29,215 nucleotides of DNA from a virus (IMGVR_UViG_3300017917_001143:1-29215); one strand, 5' to 3'. Numbered from the stretch's first letter, positions 8,017 through 15,573 are shown. A program made the numbers and translations. The notes: generated by a model from the letters alone, not told the origin.

Positions 8017-9225
8017 ATGTCGTATCTGCAGCGTCTCATCGACGCACAGAACGCTGACCTCCACGCGGCTCGGGCGTACATCGACCGTGCCGAGGAGGAG
8101 AAGCGCGAGCTCAGCCACGAGGAGCGCACCGCCTGGGACGCACTGAACGCCCAGATGGACGCCCGCGCTGAGCACATCGAGCAGGTCAAGGCTGACGAGG
8201 CGCGCTCGCTGCGCGTCGAGTCCGCGATGGCCGAGGCCCCCGAGCTGCGGGCGACCCCCGCCGCTGCCGAGCCCCCGGCTGAGAACGTGGCCGCGATCCT
8301 CAAGGATCTCGCCACGGGTCGTCGCTCGTCCTACGTCTTCGGCGCTGAGACCCGTGCGGTCTCGACGACGACCACCGCGGGCGGCTTCACCATCCCCGAG
8401 GGCTTCGGTGGCCGCATCATCGAGAAGATGCTGACGGTCGGGCCGATGCTCGACGCCAACGTCGTCAACCTCATCCGCACCACGTCGAACCAGGACATCC
8501 CGTTCCCGATTGAGAACGCCCGTCCGGTCGGCACGGCGACGGCTGAGGCCGCGACCTACGCGGACAGCACGTCGACCTTCACGCAGAAGACCCTCCGGGC
8601 CTACAAGTACGGCACCCTGCTGCTGGCCTCGGACGAGCTGCTGCAGTCGGAGGACGTCGGGCTGCAGGCGTACCTCGCCAACCAGCTCGGCATCGCCATC
8701 GGAACGGCCTGTAACAGCATTTTGACGCTCGGTACCGGGACGGTTCAGCCCGAGGGGCTGGCAGGGGCTGCGGGCTCCGGCGTCACCGGCGGCACCGGCG
8801 TGTCCGGCGCTCCGACCTTCGAGAACCTGGTGGACCTCGTCCACTCGGTTGACTCGCTGTACGCGGCCAGCCCCAACGCGGGCTTCATGCTGCGCCGCAG
8901 CGCGCTCGGCACCGTCCGCAAGATCAAGGACGGCGCCGGCAACTACGTGTTCGTCCCGGCCCCCGCGGTCGGCATGGCGAGCACGCTGTACGGCTACCCG
9001 GTCTACGAGAACCCCTACGTGGCGGCTGTGGCGACCAACGCCAAGTCCATCCTCTTCGGCGACTTCTCGTACTTCCTGGTCCGTCAGGTCGGCGGCATCG
9101 AGCTGTCCCGCTCCAACGAGCGGTTCTGGGACAGCGACCAGGTCGGCCTCAAGGTTCGCACCTGGGTCGACTCGTTCCTCGGCCAGTCCGAGGCGGTCAA
9201 GTACTTCGCGGGCGGCACGGCCTAG
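8017..9225 (+). CDS. Major capsid protein, HK97 fold, 402 aa
   Basis: Main shell subunit. Residues 1 to about 90 form the charged, coiled-coil-like delta/scaffold region that the upstream protease should remove. It is followed by an Ala/Pro-rich joint and then the HK97 shell domain, starting near TTAGGFTIPEGFG (residues about 118-130). Landmarks are IPFPIENARP, the E-loop/A-domain block, and KVRTWVDSFLGQSEAVKYFAGG at the end, the last part typical of HK97 shells. The start ATG at 8017 has AAAGGAG at correct spacing. The longer frame from 7951 runs through the hairpin region and is not used. The gene is followed by a strong hairpin, as expected for the most highly expressed late product. Confidence 0.96.
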   Translation: MSYLQRLIDAQNADLHAARAYIDRAEEEKRELSHEERTAWDALNAQMDARAEHIEQVKADEARSLRVESAMAEAPELRATPAAAEPPAENVAAILKDLATGRRSSYVFGAETRAVSTTTTAGGFTIPEGFGGRIIEKMLTVGPMLDANVVNLIRTTSNQDIPFPIENARPVGTATAEAATYADSTSTFTQKTLRAYKYGTLLLASDELLQSEDVGLQAYLANQLGIAIGTACNSILTLGTGTVQPEGLAGAAGSGVTGGTGVSGAPTFENLVDLVHSVDSLYAASPNAGFMLRRSALGTVRKIKDGAGNYVFVPAPAVGMASTLYGYPVYENPYVAAVATNAKSILFGDFSYFLVRQVGGIELSRSNERFWDSDQVGLKVRTWVDSFLGQSEAVKYFAGGTA

Positions 9226-9247
9226 CCGTTACCACCGCGACGTAGAC

Positions 9248-9284
9248 GTCGAGGGGGGCGGGGCGCAGGACCGCCCCCCTCGAC
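9248..9284 (+). terminator. Strong hairpin after the capsid gene
   Basis: A perfect 14-bp stem (9248-9261 with 9271-9284), nearly all G-C, with a 9-nt loop, 22 nt after the capsid stop. No T-run follows, which is common for terminators in high-GC actinobacteria. It probably gives partial termination or protects the capsid mRNA 3' end, separating it from the glycosylation genes. Confidence 0.8.
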
Positions 9285-9332
9285 TCACCTCCTGCACCCC
9301 CTGCGCACAACCTGCGAACGGACAACCCTGCG

Positions 9333-10610
9333 ATGAACCGAGCAGAACGACGCCGCGCCGAGCGGCAGGGCAAGACCACCAACCCCCTCGCCATCACCTG
9401 GTACTCCAACGCTGTCTGGGCTGGGACCGGGTACGGCACGCAGACCAAGGAGACCGTCGGGCGGCTCATCGCCGACGGCCACCGCGTCGCCATCCAGACC
9501 AACTACGGGCTGCAGGCGACGCAGATGATCTACGACGGCATCCCCCACTACCCGATGGGCATCGAGCCGTGGAGCCAGGACGTCGTCGAGGGCGCCTTCC
9601 GCGACTGGTCGCGGCAGAACCCGGACCAGACCCCGCTGCTCATCGCGCTGTTCGATGCCTGGCCGCTCAAGGCTCCCGCGTGGGACCGGATGCCGGTCGC
9701 CATCTGGACCATGATTGACCACCTGCCCGCGCCGCCCGCGGTGCTGGCGTTCCTGCAGAAGCCGAACGTGACCCCGCTCGCGGCGTCCCGGTTCGCGCAC
9801 GAGCAGATCGGCAAGGCGGGCATCGAGTCCATCTACGTCCCGATGGCAATCGACACCGAGGTCTACAAGCCGTCCCCGACGTGGAGCAACGGCCACCGCA
9901 GCGTCGGTGGCCGCGAACTCATGGGCTTCGGCGAGGACGCCGACGACCTGTTCGTCGTGTCGAGCATCAACGCGAACAAGTCCGGCGGCGGCGTCCACCG
10001 CAAGGCATGGGGCGAGCACGCGCTGGCGATGAGCATCTTCCTGGCGAACCACGACGATGCCCGCTGGTACATCCACACCGAGCAGTTCGGCAACATGGGC
10101 GGCGTCAACTTCGCCCCGCTGCTGGACTCCCTGAACATCCCGGCCTACCAGTACCGCTTCGTCAACCAGTGGGCGCAGCACACCGGCATCCCGAACGACG
10201 CGATGGCGACGCTCTACACCGCGACGGACGTGCTGCTCGCGCCCACGCTCGGCGAGGGCTTCGGCCTCACCGTCTGCGAGGCGGGAGCCTGCGAGACCCC
10301 GGTGATCGTGTCGGACTTCACCTGCCAGCCGGAGCTGGTCAGTGATGACTCCTACCTCATCGGCGGGCAGCCGTGGTGGGACGCCTCGCAGGCCGCCTGG
10401 TGGCAGGTGCCGAACGTCGCCGAGATCGTCGAGGCGCTGGAGGCCGCCTACCAGCGGGGCCGCTACCGCTCTACCAAGCAGCGCGACCACATCGTCAACA
10501 ACTACGACGCCGGCGTCGTCTACGAGCGCCACTGGAAGCCCGCGCTGGAGGTTCTCGCAGCCAAGGCCGCGCCGCCGGAGGAGGTCGAGCCGTGGGCACC
10601 ATCGCGGTGA
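9333..10610 (+). CDS. Glycosyltransferase, GT-B fold, GT4-like, 425 aa
   Basis: Transfers a sugar from a nucleotide-sugar donor to an acceptor. The C-terminal half has the signature APTLGEGFGLTVCEAG with E308 and E316 in the E-x7-E spacing of retaining GT4-type enzymes. The N-terminal half (about 18-175) has the Rossmann-like acceptor domain, with GTGYGTQTKE at 31-40 in the glycine-rich loop position. There is no membrane segment, so it acts in the cytoplasm. The start is ATG at 9333, with no good ribosome-binding site. It comes after the capsid terminator and overlaps the next gene by 19 nt. Its likely acceptor is a virion protein (inference from position); a host wall or lipid sugar is the alternative. 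Confidence 0.9.
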   Translation: MNRAERRRAERQGKTTNPLAITWYSNAVWAGTGYGTQTKETVGRLIADGHRVAIQTNYGLQATQMIYDGIPHYPMGIEPWSQDVVEGAFRDWSRQNPDQTPLLIALFDAWPLKAPAWDRMPVAIWTMIDHLPAPPAVLAFLQKPNVTPLAASRFAHEQIGKAGIESIYVPMAIDTEVYKPSPTWSNGHRSVGGRELMGFGEDADDLFVVSSINANKSGGGVHRKAWGEHALAMSIFLANHDDARWYIHTEQFGNMGGVNFAPLLDSLNIPAYQYRFVNQWAQHTGIPNDAMATLYTATDVLLAPTLGEGFGLTVCEAGACETPVIVSDFTCQPELVSDDSYLIGGQPWWDASQAAWWQVPNVAEIVEALEAAYQRGRYRSTKQRDHIVNNYDAGVVYERHWKPALEVLAAKAAPPEEVEPWAPSR

Positions 10611-11299
10611 CCGGCTCGTCCGGCCACCTCGGTCGGACCCTCGTTCCCTACCTGTGGGAGCGCGGCCACATCGTCGAGCCCGTGGGCCGCCTCATCCCGC
10701 CGGACCTGCAGGCCGACGTGCTCATCCACGCCGCGGCCCCGGACTGGCGCAGCGACGAGGCCGTGGCCGCGTTCGCGTGGTTCAACGAGGACGTCGCACG
10801 CTGGGCCGAGGTCACCGGGGGACGGGTCATCAACATCGGCTCGTGGTGGCAGTACGCGAGGGGCGACGCCGCGGACCTGGCCTACAGCAGGATGAAGGAC
10901 GACCAGCAGGCGATGTTTCCCTGCACGGTGGTCCCGTTCAGCATCTACGGCACCACGGCCCGCGAGGGGCGCGGATTCATCCCGCAGTTGCTGCAGCATG
11001 TCCGAGGCCGTGGGAGCGTCACAGCGGCCTCGACAGAGCCGCGGGACTGGATACACGTCACCGACCTGTGCGACGCGCTACGCGCCGTCCTGCGGGCTCC
11101 TGACGGCATTTACGAGGCGGCCAGCGGCGTGCAGTACAGCGCCGCGGAACTGCTCCGGGCGATGACCGGCGAGCGCGTCCCGGTGTGGCCGGACGTGCCG
11201 TCCTGCACCCCGGTCTACCGCCACCCGCGGGTGCCCGGCTGGACCCCGCGGACCAACGTGCTGACCTACCTCGCCCGCAGCGTGGGGGCGGTCGCATGA
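10592..11299 (+). CDS. NAD(P)-binding epimerase/reductase, extended SDR type, 235 aa
   Basis: Probably makes or modifies a nucleotide sugar for the neighbouring transferases. The N-terminus carries the Rossmann motif TGSSGHLG (residues 7-14), and the catalytic Y98-x3-K102 (YSRMK) is present. VPFSIYGTTAREG and RDWIHVTDLCDAL are typical of NDP-sugar epimerases and dTDP-4-keto-rhamnose reductases. At 235 aa it is shorter than the usual 290-340, mainly in the substrate-binding part. The start is GTG at 10592 behind GGAGGAGG, 19 nt inside the glycosyltransferase gene. The stop overlaps the HNH gene start (ATGA). The exact sugar cannot be told. Confidence 0.88.
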   Translation: MGTIAVTGSSGHLGRTLVPYLWERGHIVEPVGRLIPPDLQADVLIHAAAPDWRSDEAVAAFAWFNEDVARWAEVTGGRVINIGSWWQYARGDAADLAYSRMKDDQQAMFPCTVVPFSIYGTTAREGRGFIPQLLQHVRGRGSVTAASTEPRDWIHVTDLCDALRAVLRAPDGIYEAASGVQYSAAELLRAMTGERVPVWPDVPSCTPVYRHPRVPGWTPRTNVLTYLARSVGAVA

Positions 11300-11886
11300 A
11301 GACCTGTAGCAAGTGTGGCGAGACGAAGCCTCTGGAGCACTTCGGGAAGCGGTCTGCATCCAAGGATGGCCTTGAGCAGCGATGCCGGCCCTGCACTGTC
11401 GCTGCAGCCCGTGCATGGGCGCAGAGCAACCCTGACAGGGTGAAGGCGAACTGGCAGAGGTGGGCAGACCAGAACCGTGACCGAATAGCGGCTACAGCAA
11501 AGGCTTACTACGAGTCGCACCCGCGAGACCGATCCAAGATGGCAGAGAACGCTCGCCGCCACTACTGGAAGAACGTGGAGCGCAACCGCACGCTCCGAAG
11601 GATGAACCAAAGAGCGCGCAAGGCTCGGGCAGCCAGCCTTCCTGAGTTCAAGATCATCGGCAAAGACATGGACCGGCTACTCGCCAGCCCATGCGCAGTC
11701 GCTGGCTGCTCCGCTACCGACATCCAGATTGACCACGTCATCCCCATCGCTCGCGGTGGAAGTCACGGCGTTGGCAATCTCCAAGCCCTATGCGGCTTCC
11801 ACAACCGCAGTAAGGGAGCACGGACCTGGATGGAGTTCCGCATGTACCTGCGACGTGTGGCGGCTCGCGAGATGGGGGCAGCATGA
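11296..11886 (+). CDS. HNH homing-type endonuclease with N-terminal zinc finger, 196 aa
   Basis: DNA nuclease, most likely a selfish homing gene. The N-terminal Cys4 finger uses C4, C7, C30 and C33. The middle (40-105) has repeated N/H-P-x-R-x-K type helical units, common in phage HNH proteins. The HNH core is IQIDHVIPIARGGS with D146-H147, N161 and H169, plus structural cysteines C133, C138 and C166. It starts on the stop of the epimerase gene (ATGA) and ends on the start of the next transferase (ATGA), so it fits the operon exactly. Its codon use is visibly less GC-rich than either neighbour, pointing to recent arrival. No intron or intein borders are seen, so it is free-standing. Confidence 0.93.
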   Translation: MKTCSKCGETKPLEHFGKRSASKDGLEQRCRPCTVAAARAWAQSNPDRVKANWQRWADQNRDRIAATAKAYYESHPRDRSKMAENARRHYWKNVERNRTLRRMNQRARKARAASLPEFKIIGKDMDRLLASPCAVAGCSATDIQIDHVIPIARGGSHGVGNLQALCGFHNRSKGARTWMEFRMYLRRVAAREMGAA

Positions 11887-12527
11887 TCCCCGTCCTCGGA
11901 GTGCCGGTACTTGCCCGCCCGGAGCTGCTGTACCGGATGGTCAACTCCATTGACCACCCCGTCGGGCACCTGCTCATCATTGACAACGGCGGCGTTGTCG
12001 GGATGCCGCCGGACGACCTGCCGAACATCGACAAGGTCTCCGTGGTGCGACTTCCCAGCAATCTGGGAGTAGCGGCTGCTTGGAACCTCATTATTAAGCT
12101 GGAGCCACATGCCCCCTATTGGGTCATATCCAACTTTGATGTGACCTTCCCGCCCGGCTCGCTCGCCCGCTTCGAGGAGTTCCAGACCGGCGGGCTCGTC
12201 CTGTCCGCAGCAGCGCCGCCGTGGGCGTGCTTCGCGCTGCATGACGAGACCGTCCAGCACGTCGGACTCTTCGACGAGGCGTTCTACCCGGCCTACTGGG
12301 AGGACATCGACTACGAGCGCCGGGTGCGCTCCGCGGGCATCCCGGTCATCCAGTCGGACATCCCGGTGCACCACGACAACTCCAGCACCATCGCCGTCGT
12401 CCCCAACCGGCTCGACGTCACCTTCGCCGCAAACAAGGCGTACCACGAGGCCAAGTCCTACCGCGGCGACAACTCCGAGGGCGGCTGGTCGCTGCGCCGG
12501 CGCCGCGAACTGGCGTGGGACCGATGA
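11883..12527 (+). CDS. Glycosyltransferase, GT-A/GT2-like, 214 aa
   Basis: A family-2-like sugar transferase. Typical landmarks are LLIIDNGG (30-37), the LPSNLGVAAAWN block (58-69), N84-F85-D86 in place of the usual D-x-D metal/nucleotide site, and FDEAFYPAYWEDIDYERR (130-147), with E140/D141 in the catalytic-base position. This matches small rhamnosyl- or galactofuranosyl-type GT2 enzymes. There is no membrane span. It overlaps the HNH gene by 4 nt and the next gene by 4 nt. The stretch around 12050-12140 is markedly lower in GC than the rest of the gene, a possible recombination patch. The acceptor is unknown; a virion protein is the simplest guess. Confidence 0.85.
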   Translation: MIPVLGVPVLARPELLYRMVNSIDHPVGHLLIIDNGGVVGMPPDDLPNIDKVSVVRLPSNLGVAAAWNLIIKLEPHAPYWVISNFDVTFPPGSLARFEEFQTGGLVLSAAAPPWACFALHDETVQHVGLFDEAFYPAYWEDIDYERRVRSAGIPVIQSDIPVHHDNSSTIAVVPNRLDVTFAANKAYHEAKSYRGDNSEGGWSLRRRRELAWDR

Positions 12528-13171
12528 GCGACATCACGGTCATCGCGACGTGCTACGGCGACTACTGGGACACCTTCCACGAGCAGTGGGAGCAGTCCAT
12601 CGCCGGGCTCGACCCGGCACCCGCGGAGATCATCCTGGTCTCCGACGTCGAGCGCCCGGTGCCCGAGGGCGTGCGCAACATCGTGATCGGCCCGGCGCAC
12701 ATGACGGACTACTGGATGGTGGGCGCGCTGGCCGCGCAGACCGAGTGGGTCAGCCTGTCGGGGTTCGACGACGTGTGGCTGCCGGACGCGATGACGCCGT
12801 TCGACACCACCGCCGACGTCTACGGCTTCCCGGTCATCATGGTCGGGCTCATGTCTGGCCCGTTCGCCTACGGCGGCGGCTACGAGTCCATCCTGCATGT
12901 GCAGCACAACCCCATGCTTGGGGACTTCTTCTACCGGCGCTCGCTGCTGGAGGAGATACCGCTGCGCCGGATGGGGTACATGGACTGGGCGCACTTCGCG
13001 GAGATGCGCTACTTCGGCAAGACCTTCGACGCCGGCGGCCCGCCGCGGGCGTACAAGACCCGCCACCCGCAGGCCATCAGCCTGGTCAACAACCCGACGT
13101 TCCAGCAGGAGATCGACGCCTTCAAGGTGCGGTTGCTGGCCGGACGCATCCAGAAGGGGGTGCCCGAGTGA
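12524..13171 (+). CDS. Second GT-A-like glycosyltransferase, 215 aa
   Basis: Starts MSDITVIATCYGDYW, the strand-loop start of a GT-A nucleotide-binding domain, followed by EIILVSD (35-41) and SLSGFDDVWLP (78-87), whose D82-D83 would be the metal-binding acidic pair. YGGGYESI and an aromatic C-terminal half (GYMDWAHFAEMRYFGK) follow. It is shorter and less canonical than its neighbour, so the transferase call rests on fold landmarks plus position. The start is ATG at 12524 in a 4-nt overlap; a GTG 9 nt upstream has no ribosome-binding site. The end overlaps the connector gene by 4 nt, so the island runs straight into the tail module with no promoter visible between them. Confidence 0.75.
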   Translation: MSDITVIATCYGDYWDTFHEQWEQSIAGLDPAPAEIILVSDVERPVPEGVRNIVIGPAHMTDYWMVGALAAQTEWVSLSGFDDVWLPDAMTPFDTTADVYGFPVIMVGLMSGPFAYGGGYESILHVQHNPMLGDFFYRRSLLEEIPLRRMGYMDWAHFAEMRYFGKTFDAGGPPRAYKTRHPQAISLVNNPTFQQEIDAFKVRLLAGRIQKGVPE

Positions 13172-13806
13172 GCATCACCAACGGCTACGCCACGCTCAAC
13201 CAGCTCAAGTCGTGGATCGGCGTCGGCACGGCAGACACGATGGACGACCCCATGTTCGAGATGGCCGTCGAGTCTGCCTCCCGCATGGTGGACGACGACT
13301 GCGACCGCGTGTTTTACGCCAGTGGCACCGCCGTGGCCCGCGTGTTCTCGCCCGCGGACAACTACCTCGCGCACATCGACGACGCCATCGCCATCACCGC
13401 CGTCGCCACCGACCAGGACGGCACCGGTGTCTACTCGACAGTCTGGACCTCGGGCACCGACTACCAACTGGAGCCGCTCAACGGCATCTCCGGTGGGCAG
13501 CCGTGGCCGTACACCCGCATCCGCGCCGTGGGCTCCAAGACGTTCCCGAACGGCGTCATGCCGTACTCCACCGACTTCGGTGAGGCGACGCTGCAGGTCA
13601 CTGGGCAGTGGGGCTTCGGCACCGCGGTGCCCATCGCCATCACGCAAGCCACCCTCATCCTCGCGGCGAGGATCGCCAAGCGTGGGGACAGCCCGCTCGG
13701 CATCGCGGGCTTCGGCGACATGGGCGCCCTTCGGGTGACCCGCAATGACCCGGACTACATGAACCTCATCAGCCGCTACCAGCGCATGAAGGTCGCCACC
13801 GCATGA
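13168..13806 (+). CDS. Head-tail connector (gp6-like adaptor), 212 aa
   Basis: Sits under the portal and links head to tail. The N-terminus, GYATLNQLKSWIGV with a run of small acidic helices (about residues 5-45, DDPMFEMAVESASRMVDDDCDR), is typical of phage gp6/QLRG-type adaptors. The beta-rich middle and the final helical part with the PLGIAGFGDMGALRV segment, common to actinophage connectors, agree. The start GTG at 13168 has GAAGGGGG upstream and overlaps the previous stop. It overlaps the next gene by 4 nt. In most relatives it follows capsid directly; here about 4 kb of island separates them. Confidence 0.85.
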   Translation: MSITNGYATLNQLKSWIGVGTADTMDDPMFEMAVESASRMVDDDCDRVFYASGTAVARVFSPADNYLAHIDDAIAITAVATDQDGTGVYSTVWTSGTDYQLEPLNGISGGQPWPYTRIRAVGSKTFPNGVMPYSTDFGEATLQVTGQWGFGTAVPIAITQATLILAARIAKRGDSPLGIAGFGDMGALRVTRNDPDYMNLISRYQRMKVATA

Positions 13807-14207
13807 CCACCATGTCCACGCTGCGCAGCGGCCTCGCTACCAACCTGGCGACCATCACCAACCTGCGCACCTCGGCGACCGTGCCGGACTCGCCCAACGC
13901 GCCCATCGCCATCGTGTTCCCGGACGGCATCACCTTCGACACGACGTTCGCCCGCGGCATGGACGAGTACCGCTTTACCGTGCTGGTGCTGGTCGGCAGG
14001 GCCGACGAGCGGTCGGCGCAGAACAACCTCGACGGGTACTGCGACCCGGCAGGGACCACCAGCGTCAAGCGGGCGCTGGAGTCCGACAAGACCCTCGGAG
14101 GCGCAGCGTTCGACCTCCGAGTGACAGAGATGCGCAACTACGGCCAGACCCCCGTGGGCGAGGTCACCTACCTGTCGGCTGAGTGGTCAGTCGTCGTTTA
14201 CGCCTAA
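13803..14207 (+). CDS. Tail terminator/neck-like protein, 134 aa
   Basis: Probably caps the tail tube at the neck. The small alpha/beta protein has an N-terminal helix (STLRSGLATNLATI), a strand region YRFTVLVLVGRADERSAQNNLDGYCDP (the conserved part of this group, about residues 58-82), and SAEWSVVVYA at the C-terminus. Size and position between connector and tail tube match tail terminators. No head-closure (stopper) gene is separately recognisable in this module, so this protein may do that job instead. Coupled to the upstream gene by ATGA. Confidence 0.75.
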   Translation: MTTMSTLRSGLATNLATITNLRTSATVPDSPNAPIAIVFPDGITFDTTFARGMDEYRFTVLVLVGRADERSAQNNLDGYCDPAGTTSVKRALESDKTLGGAAFDLRVTEMRNYGQTPVGEVTYLSAEWSVVVYA

Positions 14208-14219
14208 CAAGGAGCCACC

Positions 14220-14633
14220 GTGGCAAAGCAGATTATCCAGAACCCCACCATCATCATCGCGGGTGGCACCGTCAGCGCCAACGTCGCGCAGGCCACCCTG
14301 ACCATCTCCTCCAACGAGATCGACGCCAGCAACTTCGGCGGCAACGGCTGGTCGGAGATCATCGGCGGCATCAAGTCCGGCAGCCTCACACTGACCTGGC
14401 ACAACGACTACGCCGCTGGCGGCATCGACTCCATCCTCTCCCCGCTCGTCGGCGGCACCGCTGCCTTCGAGATTCGCCCCGCGGGCACCGCCGCCGCCGG
14501 GTCGAGCAACCCGAAGTACACCGGGACGATCCTCGTGACCGAGTACAGCCCGATTGACTCGGCGGTCGGCGACCTCGCCACCTTCTCGGCGACCTGGCCC
14601 ACCACCGGCGCGATCACCCGCGGCACGGCCTGA
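14220..14633 (+). CDS. Major tail (tube) protein, 137 aa
   Basis: Polymerises into the tail tube. The beta-rich sequence, with ATLTISSNEIDASNFGGNGW and GSLTLTWHNDYAAGG (about 20-70) and SATWPTTGAITRG at the end, is the pattern of short single-domain actinophage tube proteins. There is no additional Ig-like domain. The start GTG at 14220 lies behind AAGGAG. It is followed immediately by the tail chaperone genes, the normal order. Confidence is high from context and moderate from sequence. Confidence 0.85.
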   Translation: MAKQIIQNPTIIIAGGTVSANVAQATLTISSNEIDASNFGGNGWSEIIGGIKSGSLTLTWHNDYAAGGIDSILSPLVGGTAAFEIRPAGTAAAGSSNPKYTGTILVTEYSPIDSAVGDLATFSATWPTTGAITRGTA

Positions 14634-14634
14634 C

Positions 14635-14916
14635 ATGAAGATCACCCTGCGCGTGCGATACAACGACGGGTCGGCGGTCGAGACCGCTGCCACGACCGCC
14701 GACCTCGTCGCTTTCGAGGAGCACTTCCAGCGCTCCGTCGCCCGACTGGAGATCGAGCTGCGGCTGACCGACATCTGCTGGCTGGCCTGGAAGTCGCAGG
14801 TCCGGCAGGGCGGCACTGCCGCGGAGTTCACCACCTGGCTGGAGTCCGTTGACTCCGTCGAGCTGACGGACTCGGAGGCATCACCGGCCCCTTTGGAGAG
14901 TCCAGCCTCCACTTGA
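14635..14916 (+). CDS. Tail assembly chaperone, upstream (G-like) product, 93 aa
   Basis: Helps the tape measure protein fold and coat during tail assembly. Small and mostly helical after a short strand start (MKITLRVRYNDGS), with a Trp-containing helix LTDICWLAWKSQVRQG at about 42-57. ATG at 14635 comes 1 nt after the tube protein stop and depends on coupling. The C-terminal PAPLESPAST is the part translated when no frameshift occurs. Its 3' end carries the -1 slippage site at 14889-14895, so a longer fusion is also made. Position between tube protein and tape measure supports the call. Confidence 0.88.
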   Translation: MKITLRVRYNDGSAVETAATTADLVAFEEHFQRSVARLEIELRLTDICWLAWKSQVRQGGTAAEFTTWLESVDSVELTDSEASPAPLESPAST

Positions 14917-15035
14917 GGCTGGCCCATCTGGCGTTCCAGTGGGGATGCCTGCCGTGGGAGCTGGAGTCGGCGTCCGAGCGCTGGCTGTTCACGATGGAGC
15001 GCTACCTGGTCCTTCGACAGCAGGGGGTGGGCTGA
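14635..15035 (+). CDS. Tail assembly chaperone fusion (G-GT-like) made by -1 frameshift, 133 aa
   Basis: The second product of the chaperone locus. Ribosomes read frame 1 through the codon ending at 14895, slip back one base, and continue from 14895 in the -1 frame to the TGA at 15033-15035. The added 46 residues begin GESSLHLRLAHLAFQWG and contain LPWELESASERWLFTMER, a helical Trp-rich tail typical of the downstream chaperone part in siphoviruses. That downstream frame has no good start of its own near its beginning, which argues for frameshifting and not separate initiation. Its stop overlaps the gp10-like start (TGATG). Confidence 0.85.
14889..14922 (+). promoter_or_regulatory. Programmed -1 ribosomal frameshift signal
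   Basis: The heptamer C-CCT-TTG at 14889-14895 has the canonical X-XXY-YYZ layout in the zero frame (CCT and TTG codons re-pair as CCC and TTT). Six bases downstream a perfect 8-bp stem, CCAGCCTC (14902-14909) with GAGGCTGG (14915-14922) and a 5-nt loop, is well placed to stall the ribosome. The zero-frame stop (14914-14916) lies inside this hairpin. The downstream -1 frame encodes a chaperone-like tail. Confidence 0.88.
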
Positions 15036-15559
15036 TGCGCGTTGACGTCGACAACATCGGGCCATTCATCAACCGCCTGCAGAAGTTCGACACAGAGGTC
15101 TACAAGGTGCTGCGCACCGAGGTCACACAGGCCGCGGAGTCGATTGCATCCGACGCCCGTGCGGCCACGCCAGATGCCCCCCTGTCCCGCTGGGGCAGGT
15201 GGGAGCAGGCAACTGGGCGCAACGCCACCGTCGGCGTCGTGTCCATGGTGCAGGGCAACAGGGACCTGTCCTTCGAAGGTGGCGCGGTCAAGTCCAGCAT
15301 CAAGTCCCGCGCCAAGTTGTCACGGCGCAGAGGTCAAGGCGTTACCGGCATCGTCGGCCAGGTGCGGATCATGAGCGCCGCGGGCGCGATCTTCTCCCGT
15401 GTCGGCTCGCGGTCCACGTCCCCGTTCGCACAGAGCATCATCCGCCGGTTCGGCAGCGAGTATCCCCGCCTGCTGTACCCGGCATGGAAGCGTCGCGGCC
15501 CCGAGGCCGGCGACCGTATCGCAGCGGCAATCGACCGCGCTGCGGCCAAGGTTCCCTGA
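15035..15559 (+). CDS. HK97 gp10-like neck/minor tail protein, 174 aa
   Basis: Starts MRVDVDNIGPFINRLQKFDT, with a helix, a following region SIASDARAATPDAPLS (about residues 30-45) and basic patches (AKLSRRRGQG). The C-terminus RLLYPAWKRRGPEAGDRIAAAIDRA has the pattern of HK97 gp10-type proteins, which act at the head-tail joint or tube completion. The start ATG at 15035 overlaps the frameshift product's stop. In most siphoviruses this family is coded before the tube protein; here it lies between chaperones and tape measure, so a tail role is possible. Highly basic overall. Confidence 0.7.
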   Translation: MRVDVDNIGPFINRLQKFDTEVYKVLRTEVTQAAESIASDARAATPDAPLSRWGRWEQATGRNATVGVVSMVQGNRDLSFEGGAVKSSIKSRAKLSRRRGQGVTGIVGQVRIMSAAGAIFSRVGSRSTSPFAQSIIRRFGSEYPRLLYPAWKRRGPEAGDRIAAAIDRAAAKVP

Positions 15560-15573
15560 GATGGAGGCTGACT

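Noticed and set aside
9285-10532. A 415-codon frame on the minus strand.
   Set aside because: It mirrors the GT-B transferase gene, which has full catalytic motifs on the plus strand.
12241-13167. Long in-frame extension before the connector gene.
   Set aside because: It overlaps two transferase genes with clear motifs. GTG at 13168 has its own ribosome-binding site and yields a normal-length connector.
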